Below the pieces are notes generated by a model. It was given only the letters and a program-made list of their open reading frames with translations, had not been told where the DNA came from and did not search any database. 17,886 bases of DNA, from contig JAISTJ010000009.1 in NCBI GenBank assembly GCA_031272655.1, positions 1 through 17,886 of the forward strand, read 5' to 3'. How positions within the stretch are numbered: position 1 is the stretch's first letter; the number at the start of each line of letters is the position of its first letter. This DNA is from Tannerella sp. (GTDB lineage Bacteria > Bacteroidota > Bacteroidia > Bacteroidales > Tannerellaceae). This document shows positions 6,634 through 13,099 of this stretch, in pieces. Position numbers and translations under genes: made by a program.

Positions 6634-7992
6634 ATGAAAAGTAAAGTATTTATTTTGGCTGCAGCATTGATGACAGCAGCATGTGCAAGCGCACAAAAGG
6701 GAATAGACAACGGTACGCCCTATGGTTCGGGGGCCGACAGCCTTGAATGTATTAAAAACATCAGTCTGTTTATCCCGTACGCCAAGTCAAACAATTTCAA
6801 GGACGCTTTGCCGTTCTGGGAGAAGGTTTATGCTGAATGTCCGGCTTCGACCAAGAATGTTTACGTTTACGGAGTGGACATCATCGGCTGGCAAATTTCG
6901 CAGGCTACGGATGCTACACAGAAGAACGCTCTGATTGACAAGCTGATGAAACTGTATGATGACCGCGTGAAATATTTCGGCAATGACAAAAAGTATGGCA
7001 AGGACTGGATTGTGTCACGTAAAGCGCAGACATACAATCAGTTAAAAGGCGATGAAACTGATCCGACGGTGATTTATCAGTGGACGAAAGAAGTACTTGA
7101 TGAATTTAAGGAGAAAACGGAGCCGCTTGCGATATCGCTTTATATGTTTGCCTCGTTCAAACAAATGCAGGGCGACAAAGAGAAATATAAAGAGCAGTAT
7201 GTCAATGACTTCCTGAAATGTACAGCATATCTCGATCAAGCTATAGCAGCGCAATCCGACGAGAAAGAAAAAGAGAACATTCTCGCCCGCAAGACCGAGA
7301 TTGAGCAAAACTTCGCAGGCAGCGGAGCAGCTGACTGTGAGACGCTTCAAAGCATTTACGCATCGAAAGTTGAAGCCAACAAGGATAATCTGGATTTCCT
7401 GAAAGAGACAATGACGCTGCTTAGGCGCGTAGGTTGCAAAGAGACAGACGTTTACATGGCGGCATCGGAGTATGCTTACAAGCAAGAACCTACGGCTGAA
7501 TCGGCAATGGGTCTCGGCGGCAAGGCTTTCAAGGCGGGTGACTATGCCGCGGCCGAGAAATATTACAATGAGGCTATCGGGATGACCGAAGATACTGATA
7601 TTAAGGCAGATCTGTATTTTGCGCTGGCAGCGATGGCGGCTTCGCAAAATCAATATTCCAAAGCTAAGAGCCTGTCTCTCAAGTGTTTGGAAGCAAAGCC
7701 ATCTTACGGAAGAGCTTATATCCTTATAGCACAGCTTTATTCGCAGGGCGGCAGGGCAGCGTTCCCCGATGACCCCGTAAAGGCGAAGCTTGTGTTTATA
7801 GCCGCATGCGACAAAGCCGAACGGGCGCGTCAGGTTGATCCGTCGGTAGCCGACGAGGCGGCAAAGCTAATACGCACATATCGCGAGTATTTCCCCACGA
7901 AACAGGAAGTATTCATGCACCCCGAACTTAATGAAGGCGCTGATTTTAGCATAGGAGGCTGGATTGGCGAGAAGGTGAAAATACGCTTATAA
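6634..7992 (+). CDS. Periplasmic tetratricopeptide-repeat protein
   Basis: A 452-residue exported protein. Residues 1-20 (MKSKVFILAAALMTAACASA) form a signal peptide; the Cys in TAAC might be a lipobox but its -3 Thr is poor, so ordinary cleavage before QKG is as likely. The body is helical and rich in Ala, Lys, Tyr and Glu. Clear TPR helices occur at about 285-380, for example AMGLGGKAFKAGDYAAAEKYYNEAIG and DLYFALAAMAASQNQYSKAKSLSLKCL followed by AYILIAQLYSQGG. TPR proteins are scaffolds; the partner is unknown. It lies 31 bases after the barrel gene and 21 bases before lptC on the same strand, which points to the same operon and to envelope assembly. Confidence 0.85.
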   Translation: MKSKVFILAAALMTAACASAQKGIDNGTPYGSGADSLECIKNISLFIPYAKSNNFKDALPFWEKVYAECPASTKNVYVYGVDIIGWQISQATDATQKNALIDKLMKLYDDRVKYFGNDKKYGKDWIVSRKAQTYNQLKGDETDPTVIYQWTKEVLDEFKEKTEPLAISLYMFASFKQMQGDKEKYKEQYVNDFLKCTAYLDQAIAAQSDEKEKENILARKTEIEQNFAGSGAADCETLQSIYASKVEANKDNLDFLKETMTLLRRVGCKETDVYMAASEYAYKQEPTAESAMGLGGKAFKAGDYAAAEKYYNEAIGMTEDTDIKADLYFALAAMAASQNQYSKAKSLSLKCLEAKPSYGRAYILIAQLYSQGGRAAFPDDPVKAKLVFIAACDKAERARQVDPSVADEAAKLIRTYREYFPTKQEVFMHPELNEGADFSIGGWIGEKVKIRL

Positions 7993-8013
7993 TTCCACAA
8001 ATACATAATAGGT

Positions 8014-8664
8014 GTGTTTAACAAATACAGTTGTTTTCCATTGAGAAGCATGGCAATCACGGTTTTAGTGCTTGCCGTGCTTCCTTTTTTCATGCCGGTT
8101 ATGCAGTCGTGCGGAGGCGGCAAGAAAGAGATGGTTGAAGTGGAGTTCGACCCGGAAACTTCTTACACGCTAAAGGAAACACACATAGAATCTTACGTGT
8201 CGGATTCTGGCATCACCCGTTACAAGATAGAAGCCGAGACATGGTTGATGTACGGCAAAGCGAAAGAGCCTTTCTGGTTTTTCCCCGACGGCGTCTATTT
8301 GGAAAAATTCGACACGCTTTTTAACATCGAAGCAAGCATCAAATCGGACAGCGCCTACTACTACGAACGGCGGAAGATATGGGAACTCGACGGCAATGTG
8401 GACATATCCAACCTTGAAGGCGTCCGGTTCCAGACTCAACAGCTGTTTTGGGACCAAAATCGCGAGAAAATTTACTCGGATTCGTTCATCAAGATTACAA
8501 AAGGGGAGAACATTAATTATGGGGTAGGGTTCGTTTCCAATCAGGACATGAGCGTTTATGAGATTTTTAACCCTATGGCGGAATTCTTTATAGTTCAGGG
8601 GAGTGCGGCTCCGGATTCGGCTGCGGTTGTCGCCTCGGATACGACTGTTATTTCGGATAATTAA
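8014..8664 (+). CDS. lptC: LPS export periplasmic protein LptC
   Basis: LptC bridges the LptBFG transporter and LptA in lipopolysaccharide export, as a membrane-anchored periplasmic protein. From the GTG at 8014 the protein is 216 residues. It has an N-terminal hydrophobic anchor (MAITVLVLAVLPFFMPVMQSC) and an LptC/OstA-like beta region: ITRYKIEAETWLMYGKAKEPFWFFPDGVYLEKFDTLFNIEASIKSDSAYYYERRKIWELDGNVDISNLEGVRFQTQQLFWDQNREKIYSDSFIKIT is the diagnostic stretch. The Cys after MQS may be a lipid-modified residue. The ATG at 8050 is an alternative start; GTG is preferred because it gives the basic residues (Lys4, Arg11) expected before the anchor. The acidic, Ala/Ser-rich tail looks unstructured. 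Related Bacteroides operons, as I recall, carry a HlyC/CorC gene after lptC; none is here. Confidence 0.86.
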   Translation: MFNKYSCFPLRSMAITVLVLAVLPFFMPVMQSCGGGKKEMVEVEFDPETSYTLKETHIESYVSDSGITRYKIEAETWLMYGKAKEPFWFFPDGVYLEKFDTLFNIEASIKSDSAYYYERRKIWELDGNVDISNLEGVRFQTQQLFWDQNREKIYSDSFIKITKGENINYGVGFVSNQDMSVYEIFNPMAEFFIVQGSAAPDSAAVVASDTTVISDN

Positions 8665-8704
8665 AATTTTTTTTCAAAAATGTAGCATTAACAAAAATAA
8701 TTTG

Positions 8705-8712
8705 TACCTTTG
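8705..8712 (+). promoter_or_regulatory. Possible -7 element before the PpiD/SurA-like gene
   Basis: TACCTTTG matches TAnnTTTG exactly and lies 37 bases upstream of the ATG at 8750. No convincing TTG box was found about 20 nt further upstream, so the strength of the promoter is unclear. It also argues against reading the frame from further upstream (8603). Confidence 0.5.
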
Positions 8713-8749
8713 CGCCCTTGAAAATAATAAAAAATATAATAATCACAGA

Positions 8750-10891
8750 ATGGCAACACTTGAAAAAATCAGGAACAAAGCGGGATTGCTGGTCGGAATA
8801 GTCGGTCTGGCTCTGTTCGCTTTCATTATTGGAGACCTGCTGAATTCAGGCTCTTCAATTTTAAACAAAAACCAGAATAATGTGTTGGTGGTGAACGGCG
8901 AAGCCGTTGATTATCAGGAATACATGAGTCTGGAAAACGAACTGACGGAGGTTTACAAGATTCAGTCGGGTTCGTCGAATCTGTCAGAGGCTTACGTAAA
9001 TCAGATTCGTCAGGTGATATACGACGATGTTGTGATGGAGAAGATTATGGCGCCTCGCTACGAAGACCTTGGTATAGAGGTTACTGCGGAAGAGATGCTC
9101 GACATGACCGAAGGGGAGAATATCTCGCCCGTGTTACTGCAACTGCCTCTTTTCCAGAACCAACAGACCGGTCAGTTTGACAGGAATCAGGTTATCAACT
9201 TCTTAAATCAGATTAAGAACATTGACATGTATCCCGCAACCGCTCAGGCACAGCTTAGTCAGTACAGGCTGCTGTGGCTGTTTTGGGAGAAGAATATCAA
9301 ACGCAACCGACTGAGCGAGAAATACACAAATCTGCTTTCAAAGGCGATTACGGCTAATTCGCTTGACGCTAAGGACGAGTTCGCCAACTCGTCGGTAAGC
9401 TCCGACATCGCTTTCGTGATGGAATCGTTCGCTTCGCTTAACGATACAACGATAACCGCTTCAAATGCGGAGTTGGAAAAGCTTTATAATGAGCGCAAAG
9501 AGATGTTTCGCCAGTCGGAAACGACTGTTATAGACTATATTGCTTTTGACATCACGCCGAGCCAGGACGATTACGACAAGGTCTCAAAAGAGATGGACGG
9601 GATCCGCGCCGAGGTTGAGACGACCGATAATATCGCATCGCTGACGAATGAGAAGTCGGAACGCAAGTATATCAACGCTTTCTTTTCGGTCGCCGGTTTT
9701 GGGACAGATGAAGATATAACCAAGTTTGTCGCTGAAGCAAAAGTTGGGGACATTGAAGGCCCTGTTTTTAAGGATAATACGTACCGTATTTTGAAGTTAG
9801 TTGACAAGACGGAAGCTGCCGATTCGGTCAATGTTTTGGAGATGCTTTTGGCACCGCGGGCAACCGAATCCGAGTCGCGCGCTTATGCCGACAGCCTTCT
9901 GCAGGTTATCAAGAACGGCGGCGATTTCAAGGAGTTGGTTAAGCAATACTCTGTAGATCAGCTTGTTGAAAAAGATGGCGAGCTTGGATGGATTACAGAA
10001 TCAGGCGCTTTGCAAGGCATCAATGAGGAGTTTAAGAACACTGTGTTTTCTTTGCCGGCAGGCCAGAGCGCTATAGTAAAATCGAACTTTGGGCTTCATA
10101 TTGTGAAAGTTACGGAGAAAACCAAACCTGTAGCGAAATATAAAATCGCTGACATCGTTTACACCGTAACGCCGAGTTCCGCAACACGCAGCCAGCTGTA
10201 TAATCATCTTAACCAGTTTATAGTCAAGAATAACAGCATAGAATTGATTGAAGCCAACGCTAAGGATGCCGGTTTTGACCTCGTTACAAACGCAAGGGTT
10301 GTCAGCACAGACCAGACTGTAGGCACGATAACAGGCGCTCGTCAGGTTGTACGGTGGGCGTTCAACAGCAAGAAAGGCCAGATTGCGGACGAGATTTTTG
10401 AGTGCGACGGCAAGTTTATTGTTGCAGCCAACAAAGGCAAGTTGCCTGAAGGTTATCAGTCGCTCATTGCCGTTACGCCTCAGCTTAAGGCCGAGATCAT
10501 CGCGCAGAAGAAAGGCGAGAAGATAGCCGCCGATCTTAAGGCCAAGAACCTGACTTCCTTATCGTCGTATGCCGAAACGATTGGCGTTCTGCCCGATACC
10601 GTCAGGTACATCAACATGGCTACTTCGCGCATCACAAAGATCGGCAGCGAGCCGAAACTGAACGCTTTAATAGCAGCCGCTCCGCTCAATACGCTTAGTG
10701 AGCCGGTTGTCGGTAACAACGGCGTTTATGTTTTTGAGGTTATCAACCGCACAAACGAAGATTTTACATACGACGAGAAGCAGACAATCAATATGATTAA
10801 CGCTAATAATGCGTATAAGATTGGCGGTCTTGCGTTCAGGAACATCCAGCAGAAAGCGAAGATTGTTGATAATAGGATAAGGTTTTATTAA
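8750..10891 (+). CDS. PpiD/SurA-like membrane-anchored peptidyl-prolyl isomerase
   Basis: A 713-residue chaperone with a parvulin domain, expected in the periplasm and tethered to the inner membrane, where it assists folding of outer-membrane proteins. Residues 12-30 (GLLVGIVGLALFAFIIGDL) are a single membrane span after a short basic N-terminus. A SurA_N/PpiD chaperone region runs to about 340. The rotamase domain lies at about 360-455 and contains VNVLEMLLAPR, GGDFKELVKQYSVD, DGELGWITESGAL, FSLPAGQSAIVKSNFGLHIVKV. A second, weaker rotamase-like or chaperone region continues towards the C-terminus. The ATG at 8750 is chosen because the PpiD-type N-terminus MATLEKIRNKAG starts there; the frame open from 8603 overlaps lptC. 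A terminator follows. Context with lptC and barrel genes fits outer-membrane biogenesis. Confidence 0.9.
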   Translation: MATLEKIRNKAGLLVGIVGLALFAFIIGDLLNSGSSILNKNQNNVLVVNGEAVDYQEYMSLENELTEVYKIQSGSSNLSEAYVNQIRQVIYDDVVMEKIMAPRYEDLGIEVTAEEMLDMTEGENISPVLLQLPLFQNQQTGQFDRNQVINFLNQIKNIDMYPATAQAQLSQYRLLWLFWEKNIKRNRLSEKYTNLLSKAITANSLDAKDEFANSSVSSDIAFVMESFASLNDTTITASNAELEKLYNERKEMFRQSETTVIDYIAFDITPSQDDYDKVSKEMDGIRAEVETTDNIASLTNEKSERKYINAFFSVAGFGTDEDITKFVAEAKVGDIEGPVFKDNTYRILKLVDKTEAADSVNVLEMLLAPRATESESRAYADSLLQVIKNGGDFKELVKQYSVDQLVEKDGELGWITESGALQGINEEFKNTVFSLPAGQSAIVKSNFGLHIVKVTEKTKPVAKYKIADIVYTVTPSSATRSQLYNHLNQFIVKNNSIELIEANAKDAGFDLVTNARVVSTDQTVGTITGARQVVRWAFNSKKGQIADEIFECDGKFIVAANKGKLPEGYQSLIAVTPQLKAEIIAQKKGEKIAADLKAKNLTSLSSYAETIGVLPDTVRYINMATSRITKIGSEPKLNALIAAAPLNTLSEPVVGNNGVYVFEVINRTNEDFTYDEKQTINMINANNAYKIGGLAFRNIQQKAKIVDNRIRFY

Positions 10892-10913
10892 TTTCAGTAG
10901 TGTTTCATAATGG

Positions 10914-10953
10914 AAAGCCGTCGGGTAACTTAGGTTGTCCGGCGGCTTTTTTT
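10914..10953 (+). terminator. Rho-independent terminator of the envelope cluster
   Basis: Stem AAAGCCGTCGG (10914-10924) pairs with CCGGCGGCTTT (10939-10949) with one U-G wobble, a 14-nt loop and a run of T residues after it. It lies 22 bases downstream of the isomerase stop codon. Confidence 0.85.
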
Positions 10954-11086
10954 GGGGGGTGGTGAGATGCGCTTAAGCTGCCTATTGGCGTTTATAAAGC
11001 AGATAATTCTCTTTGAAGTTGTAATAGAATTTCAACGAATCTTTCCGTCAGATAGTAAGATTTTTTCGTAATTGCGGAATTTTTTG

Positions 11087-11094
11087 TTACTTTG
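11087..11094 (+). promoter_or_regulatory. Possible -7 element of rlmN
   Basis: TTACTTTG differs at one position from TAnnTTTG and lies 57 bases before the rlmN ATG. No -33 box stands out at the expected spacing. It supports a transcript that includes the ATG at 11152 and so the repeat-encoded extension. Confidence 0.4.
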
Positions 11095-11151
11095 CAGTTT
11101 GATTTGAGATGTTTTATTTGTTAATATCTTGATTATTAATAGTTTAGATTT

Positions 11152-12327
11152 ATGGAAAAGAAAAATGATATGGATTGCTTCGTGCCTCGCAATGACGGGA
11201 AAAAGGAACGCAATGACGGAAAAAAGGAACATAATGGCGGAAAAGAAGGACGCATTGACGGGAAAGAGGATTGCAATGAAGGGGTAGGGGAGCGCGATGG
11301 CGGGAAGCGGGAGGCTCTTGCGGGGATGACTTTGGGGGAACTTAAGGCTGTTGTCGGCAGTCTTTCGATGCCGCCATATACGGCCGGACAGATAGCTGAT
11401 TGGTTGTATAAGAAGAAGATACGCACGATTGACGAGATGACAAATATCTCGGCAAAGAACCGTTTGCTTTTGGCTTCACAGTTTGAGGTTGGGTTGAAAC
11501 CGCCTGCCGGGAAAAAAGAATCGGCCGATGGCACTGTCAAATATCTTTTTGCGGCAGGCGGCGGCGATGACAAGTTCGTTGAAACGGTTTTTATTCCCGC
11601 CAAAGAACGTTCTACGCTTTGTGTCTCGTCGCAGATCGGCTGCAAGATGAAATGCGCGTTTTGCATGACTGGTCGGCAGGGTTTTAAAGGCAATCTTACT
11701 TCAAACGGGATACTGAACCAGATCCTCTCAGCGCCCGAATGTAACGAACTGACGAACGTTGTCTTTATGGGGATGGGTGAACCGCTTGATAACTACGGCG
11801 AAGTGCTCAAAACGCTTGAGATACTGACCGCCCCTTATGGCTTCGGATGGAGTCCTAAAAGGATAACTGTCTCAACGATAGGTATTTTGCCTTCACTTAA
11901 ACGCTTCCTTGACGAGAGTTCGTGCAATCTTGCCGTCAGCCTCCATTCGCCTTACCATGATGAACGGTTGTCGCTGATGCCCGCCGAGAAAGCTTTTCCG
12001 ATAGATGCCGTGATTGATTTGTTGCATGAGTATGATTTTAGCCACCAGAGGCGTGTTTCTTTTGAATATATTATGTTTGAGGGAGTTAACGACAGCGAAC
12101 AGCATGCCAAAGATCTTGCGCGGATGCTTAGGGGGATAGAATGTAGGGTGAATATCATCCGTTTCCATTATATAAAAGGCATCAATCTGCACAGCTGCGG
12201 CGAGCGCAAGATGGAATTTTTCCGCGACACCCTCAACGCATTGGGCATAACTGCAACTATCCGCACCTCAAGAGGCGAAGACATCCTCGCCGCCTGCGGG
12301 ATGCTTTCAACCGGCAAACGTCAATAA
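11152..12327 (+). CDS. rlmN: 23S rRNA/tRNA adenine C2-methyltransferase RlmN with repeat-derived N-terminal extension
   Basis: A radical-SAM enzyme that methylates C2 of A2503 in 23S rRNA and A37 in some tRNAs; cytosolic. The [4Fe-4S] motif is CKMKCAFC (Cys164, Cys168, Cys171). The two methyl-transfer cysteines are visible as Cys157 (STLCVSSQ) and Cys382 (GEDILAACGML). FMGMGEP and the N-terminal helical domain MTLGELKAVVGSL also fit. At 391 residues it is about 45-50 longer than usual: between MEKK and EALAGMTL lies an insert containing six imperfect heptapeptides of type RNDGKKE, encoded by 21-bp repeats. Without the insert the protein would be about 342 residues, the normal size. An alternative ATG at 11326 would start at MTLGELK and skip the insert. 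The 3' end overlaps the convergent hepT by 21 bases. Confidence 0.94.
   Translation: MEKKNDMDCFVPRNDGKKERNDGKKEHNGGKEGRIDGKEDCNEGVGERDGGKREALAGMTLGELKAVVGSLSMPPYTAGQIADWLYKKKIRTIDEMTNISAKNRLLLASQFEVGLKPPAGKKESADGTVKYLFAAGGGDDKFVETVFIPAKERSTLCVSSQIGCKMKCAFCMTGRQGFKGNLTSNGILNQILSAPECNELTNVVFMGMGEPLDNYGEVLKTLEILTAPYGFGWSPKRITVSTIGILPSLKRFLDESSCNLAVSLHSPYHDERLSLMPAEKAFPIDAVIDLLHEYDFSHQRRVSFEYIMFEGVNDSEQHAKDLARMLRGIECRVNIIRFHYIKGINLHSCGERKMEFFRDTLNALGITATIRTSRGEDILAACGMLSTGKRQ
11172..11313. repeat. Dispersed element with six 21-bp tandem units inside rlmN
   Basis: Head GGATTGCTTCG (11172-11182), spacer TGCCT, then six 21-bp units starting at 11188, 11209, 11230, 11251, 11272 and 11293. Units 1 and 2 differ by one base (CGCAATGACGG followed by GAAAAAGGAA or AAAAAAGGAA); units 3 to 6 drift progressively. 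In the rlmN frame they encode RNDGKKE, RNDGKKE, HNGGKEG, RIDGKED, CNEGVGE and RDGGKRE. Head and core match the element at 4425-4495. Confidence 0.9.
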
Positions 12328-12651
12328 ACATTGTGCTTCTGTCTTCAATACAGGCAAATGATTAACTACAATACTCCACAGAATATCGGGGGCAAGAGAA
12401 TCATAGCCGTGTATCACATAATTGCGGGTATCCACAATTTTTCGGGCATTTGTTATCGCTATTGAAGCATCGTTTTTCAGTATTCGGTTAACGGCTTCGC
12501 CAATGATTTCAATATTCCTTTCAACGGCACGCCTAATAAGTAAATCATTGATAAATATGTCATAACGTTTTGGAATTCGTTCAAAGAACGCATCAATTTC
12601 TTCGATTGCTATTAATATATCTTCAAGCCATTTCTTTATCCGGTCATCCAT
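12307..12651 (-). CDS. hepT: HepT-type toxin (DUF86, HEPN RNase)
   Basis: A 114-residue all-helical protein of the DUF86/HepT family, the toxin of MntA-HepT (type VII) pairs; known members cleave RNA. The catalytic RX4HXY motif is intact: Arg76, His81 and Tyr83 in RNYVIHGY. RRAVERNIEIIGEAVNRIL is the typical preceding helix. In characterised systems the antitoxin transfers AMP groups to the motif tyrosine. The gene overlaps mntA by 8 bases, with the ATG at 12651 inside the end of mntA, so the two are translationally coupled with antitoxin first. Its 3' end overlaps the rlmN stop region by 21 bases tail to tail. Function in this organism is inferred from the family. Confidence 0.88.
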   Translation of the reverse strand: MDDRIKKWLEDILIAIEEIDAFFERIPKRYDIFINDLLIRRAVERNIEIIGEAVNRILKNDASIAITNARKIVDTRNYVIHGYDSLAPDILWSIVVNHLPVLKTEAQCLLTFAG

Positions 12652-12943
12652 ATATCAAAGTTTTAGTGTTTTCTATGTTTTTTCTTAGATATGAGTTGCG
12701 TACAGGATGGTCTTCCATAAGATCTACTGCTCTTCCTAAGACGTTTTCCAAAGAATATTTGAAATCAAAATAGTTTATAAAGCGGTCAGTAACAGCATTT
12801 TCATCAAAATGGACAATCAAATCAACATCGCTCTGTTCATTGAACTTGTCGGTCAAAACAGAGCCGAACGCAAACAACCGACTGACGTTGTACTTGCGGC
12901 ACAAGTCGGCAATCTGACTGTAATATGAACTTAAATAATCCAT
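12644..12943 (-). CDS. mntA: MntA-type nucleotidyltransferase antitoxin
   Basis: A 99-residue minimal nucleotidyltransferase. The family signature GSX10DXD is complete: Gly27-Ser28 in AFGSVL, ten residues, then Asp39 and Asp41 in DVDLIV. As the antitoxin partner of HepT, it would inactivate the toxin by AMPylating its RX4HXY tyrosine. The C-terminal part (LENVLGRAVDLMEDHPVRNSYLRKNI) is normal for the family and includes a conserved VDL strand that usually carries a third acidic residue. It is first in the two-gene minus-strand unit. A TAATTTTG -7 element lies about 20 bases upstream of the start codon. Confidence 0.88.
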   Translation of the reverse strand: MDYLSSYYSQIADLCRKYNVSRLFAFGSVLTDKFNEQSDVDLIVHFDENAVTDRFINYFDFKYSLENVLGRAVDLMEDHPVRNSYLRKNIENTKTLIYG

Positions 12944-12963
12944 TCTTAGCTGATTAGTCTCTG

Positions 12964-12971
12964 CAAAATTA
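12964..12971 (-). promoter_or_regulatory. Possible -7 element of mntA-hepT
   Basis: The minus strand reads TAATTTTG, a full match to TAnnTTTG, about 20 bases upstream of the mntA ATG. No clear -33 TTG was found. An inverted repeat (12973-13012) lies directly upstream and could be an operator. Confidence 0.45.
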
Positions 12972-12972
12972 C

Positions 12973-13012
12973 AAAAAAATCCTTAATCATAGCGTTTTTG
13001 CAGGATTTTTTT
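12973..13012. repeat. Inverted repeat between mntA and the DUF4837 gene
   Basis: AAAAAAATCCT (12973-12983) pairs with AGGATTTTTTT (13002-13012) around an 18-nt loop. It lies between divergent genes, so a terminator role is not required; it could act as an operator for the toxin-antitoxin pair or be a leftover hairpin. Most of the stem is A-T, so its significance is uncertain. Confidence 0.5.
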
Positions 13013-13056
13013 TAGAATTTGAGTTTGAAAAAAGGTTAGGGTATTAAATTTTTTCT

Positions 13057-13064
13057 TACCTTTG
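13057..13064 (+). promoter_or_regulatory. -7 element of the DUF4837-pdxA operon
   Basis: TACCTTTG matches TAnnTTTG exactly, 35 bases before the ATG at 13100. The upstream box is weak: TTA near 13036 is the closest to TTG at a suitable distance. Confidence 0.55.
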
Positions 13065-13099
13065 TAGTTGATTTTTCATTCACTTTAAAAATTGGAATT

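Noticed and set aside
7042-7653. A minus-strand frame of 203 codons opposite the TPR gene
   Set aside because: No domain, no promoter, and fully contained in a gene with a clear signal peptide and TPR motifs.
8603-8749. A 49-residue N-terminal extension of the PpiD-like protein
   Set aside because: It overlaps lptC, is Arg-rich and unlike the family, and precedes a -7 promoter element; the normal PpiD start is at 8750.
11188-11313. A possible CRISPR array made of short direct repeats
   Set aside because: The units are directly tandem with no unique spacers, are only 21 bp, drift in sequence, and are in frame with rlmN.
11136-11693. A minus-strand frame of 185 codons opposite rlmN, rich in FPSLRS repeats
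   Set aside because: Its periodicity comes from the repeat array read backwards and the rest is antisense to the RlmN catalytic domain, including the CxxxCxxC region.
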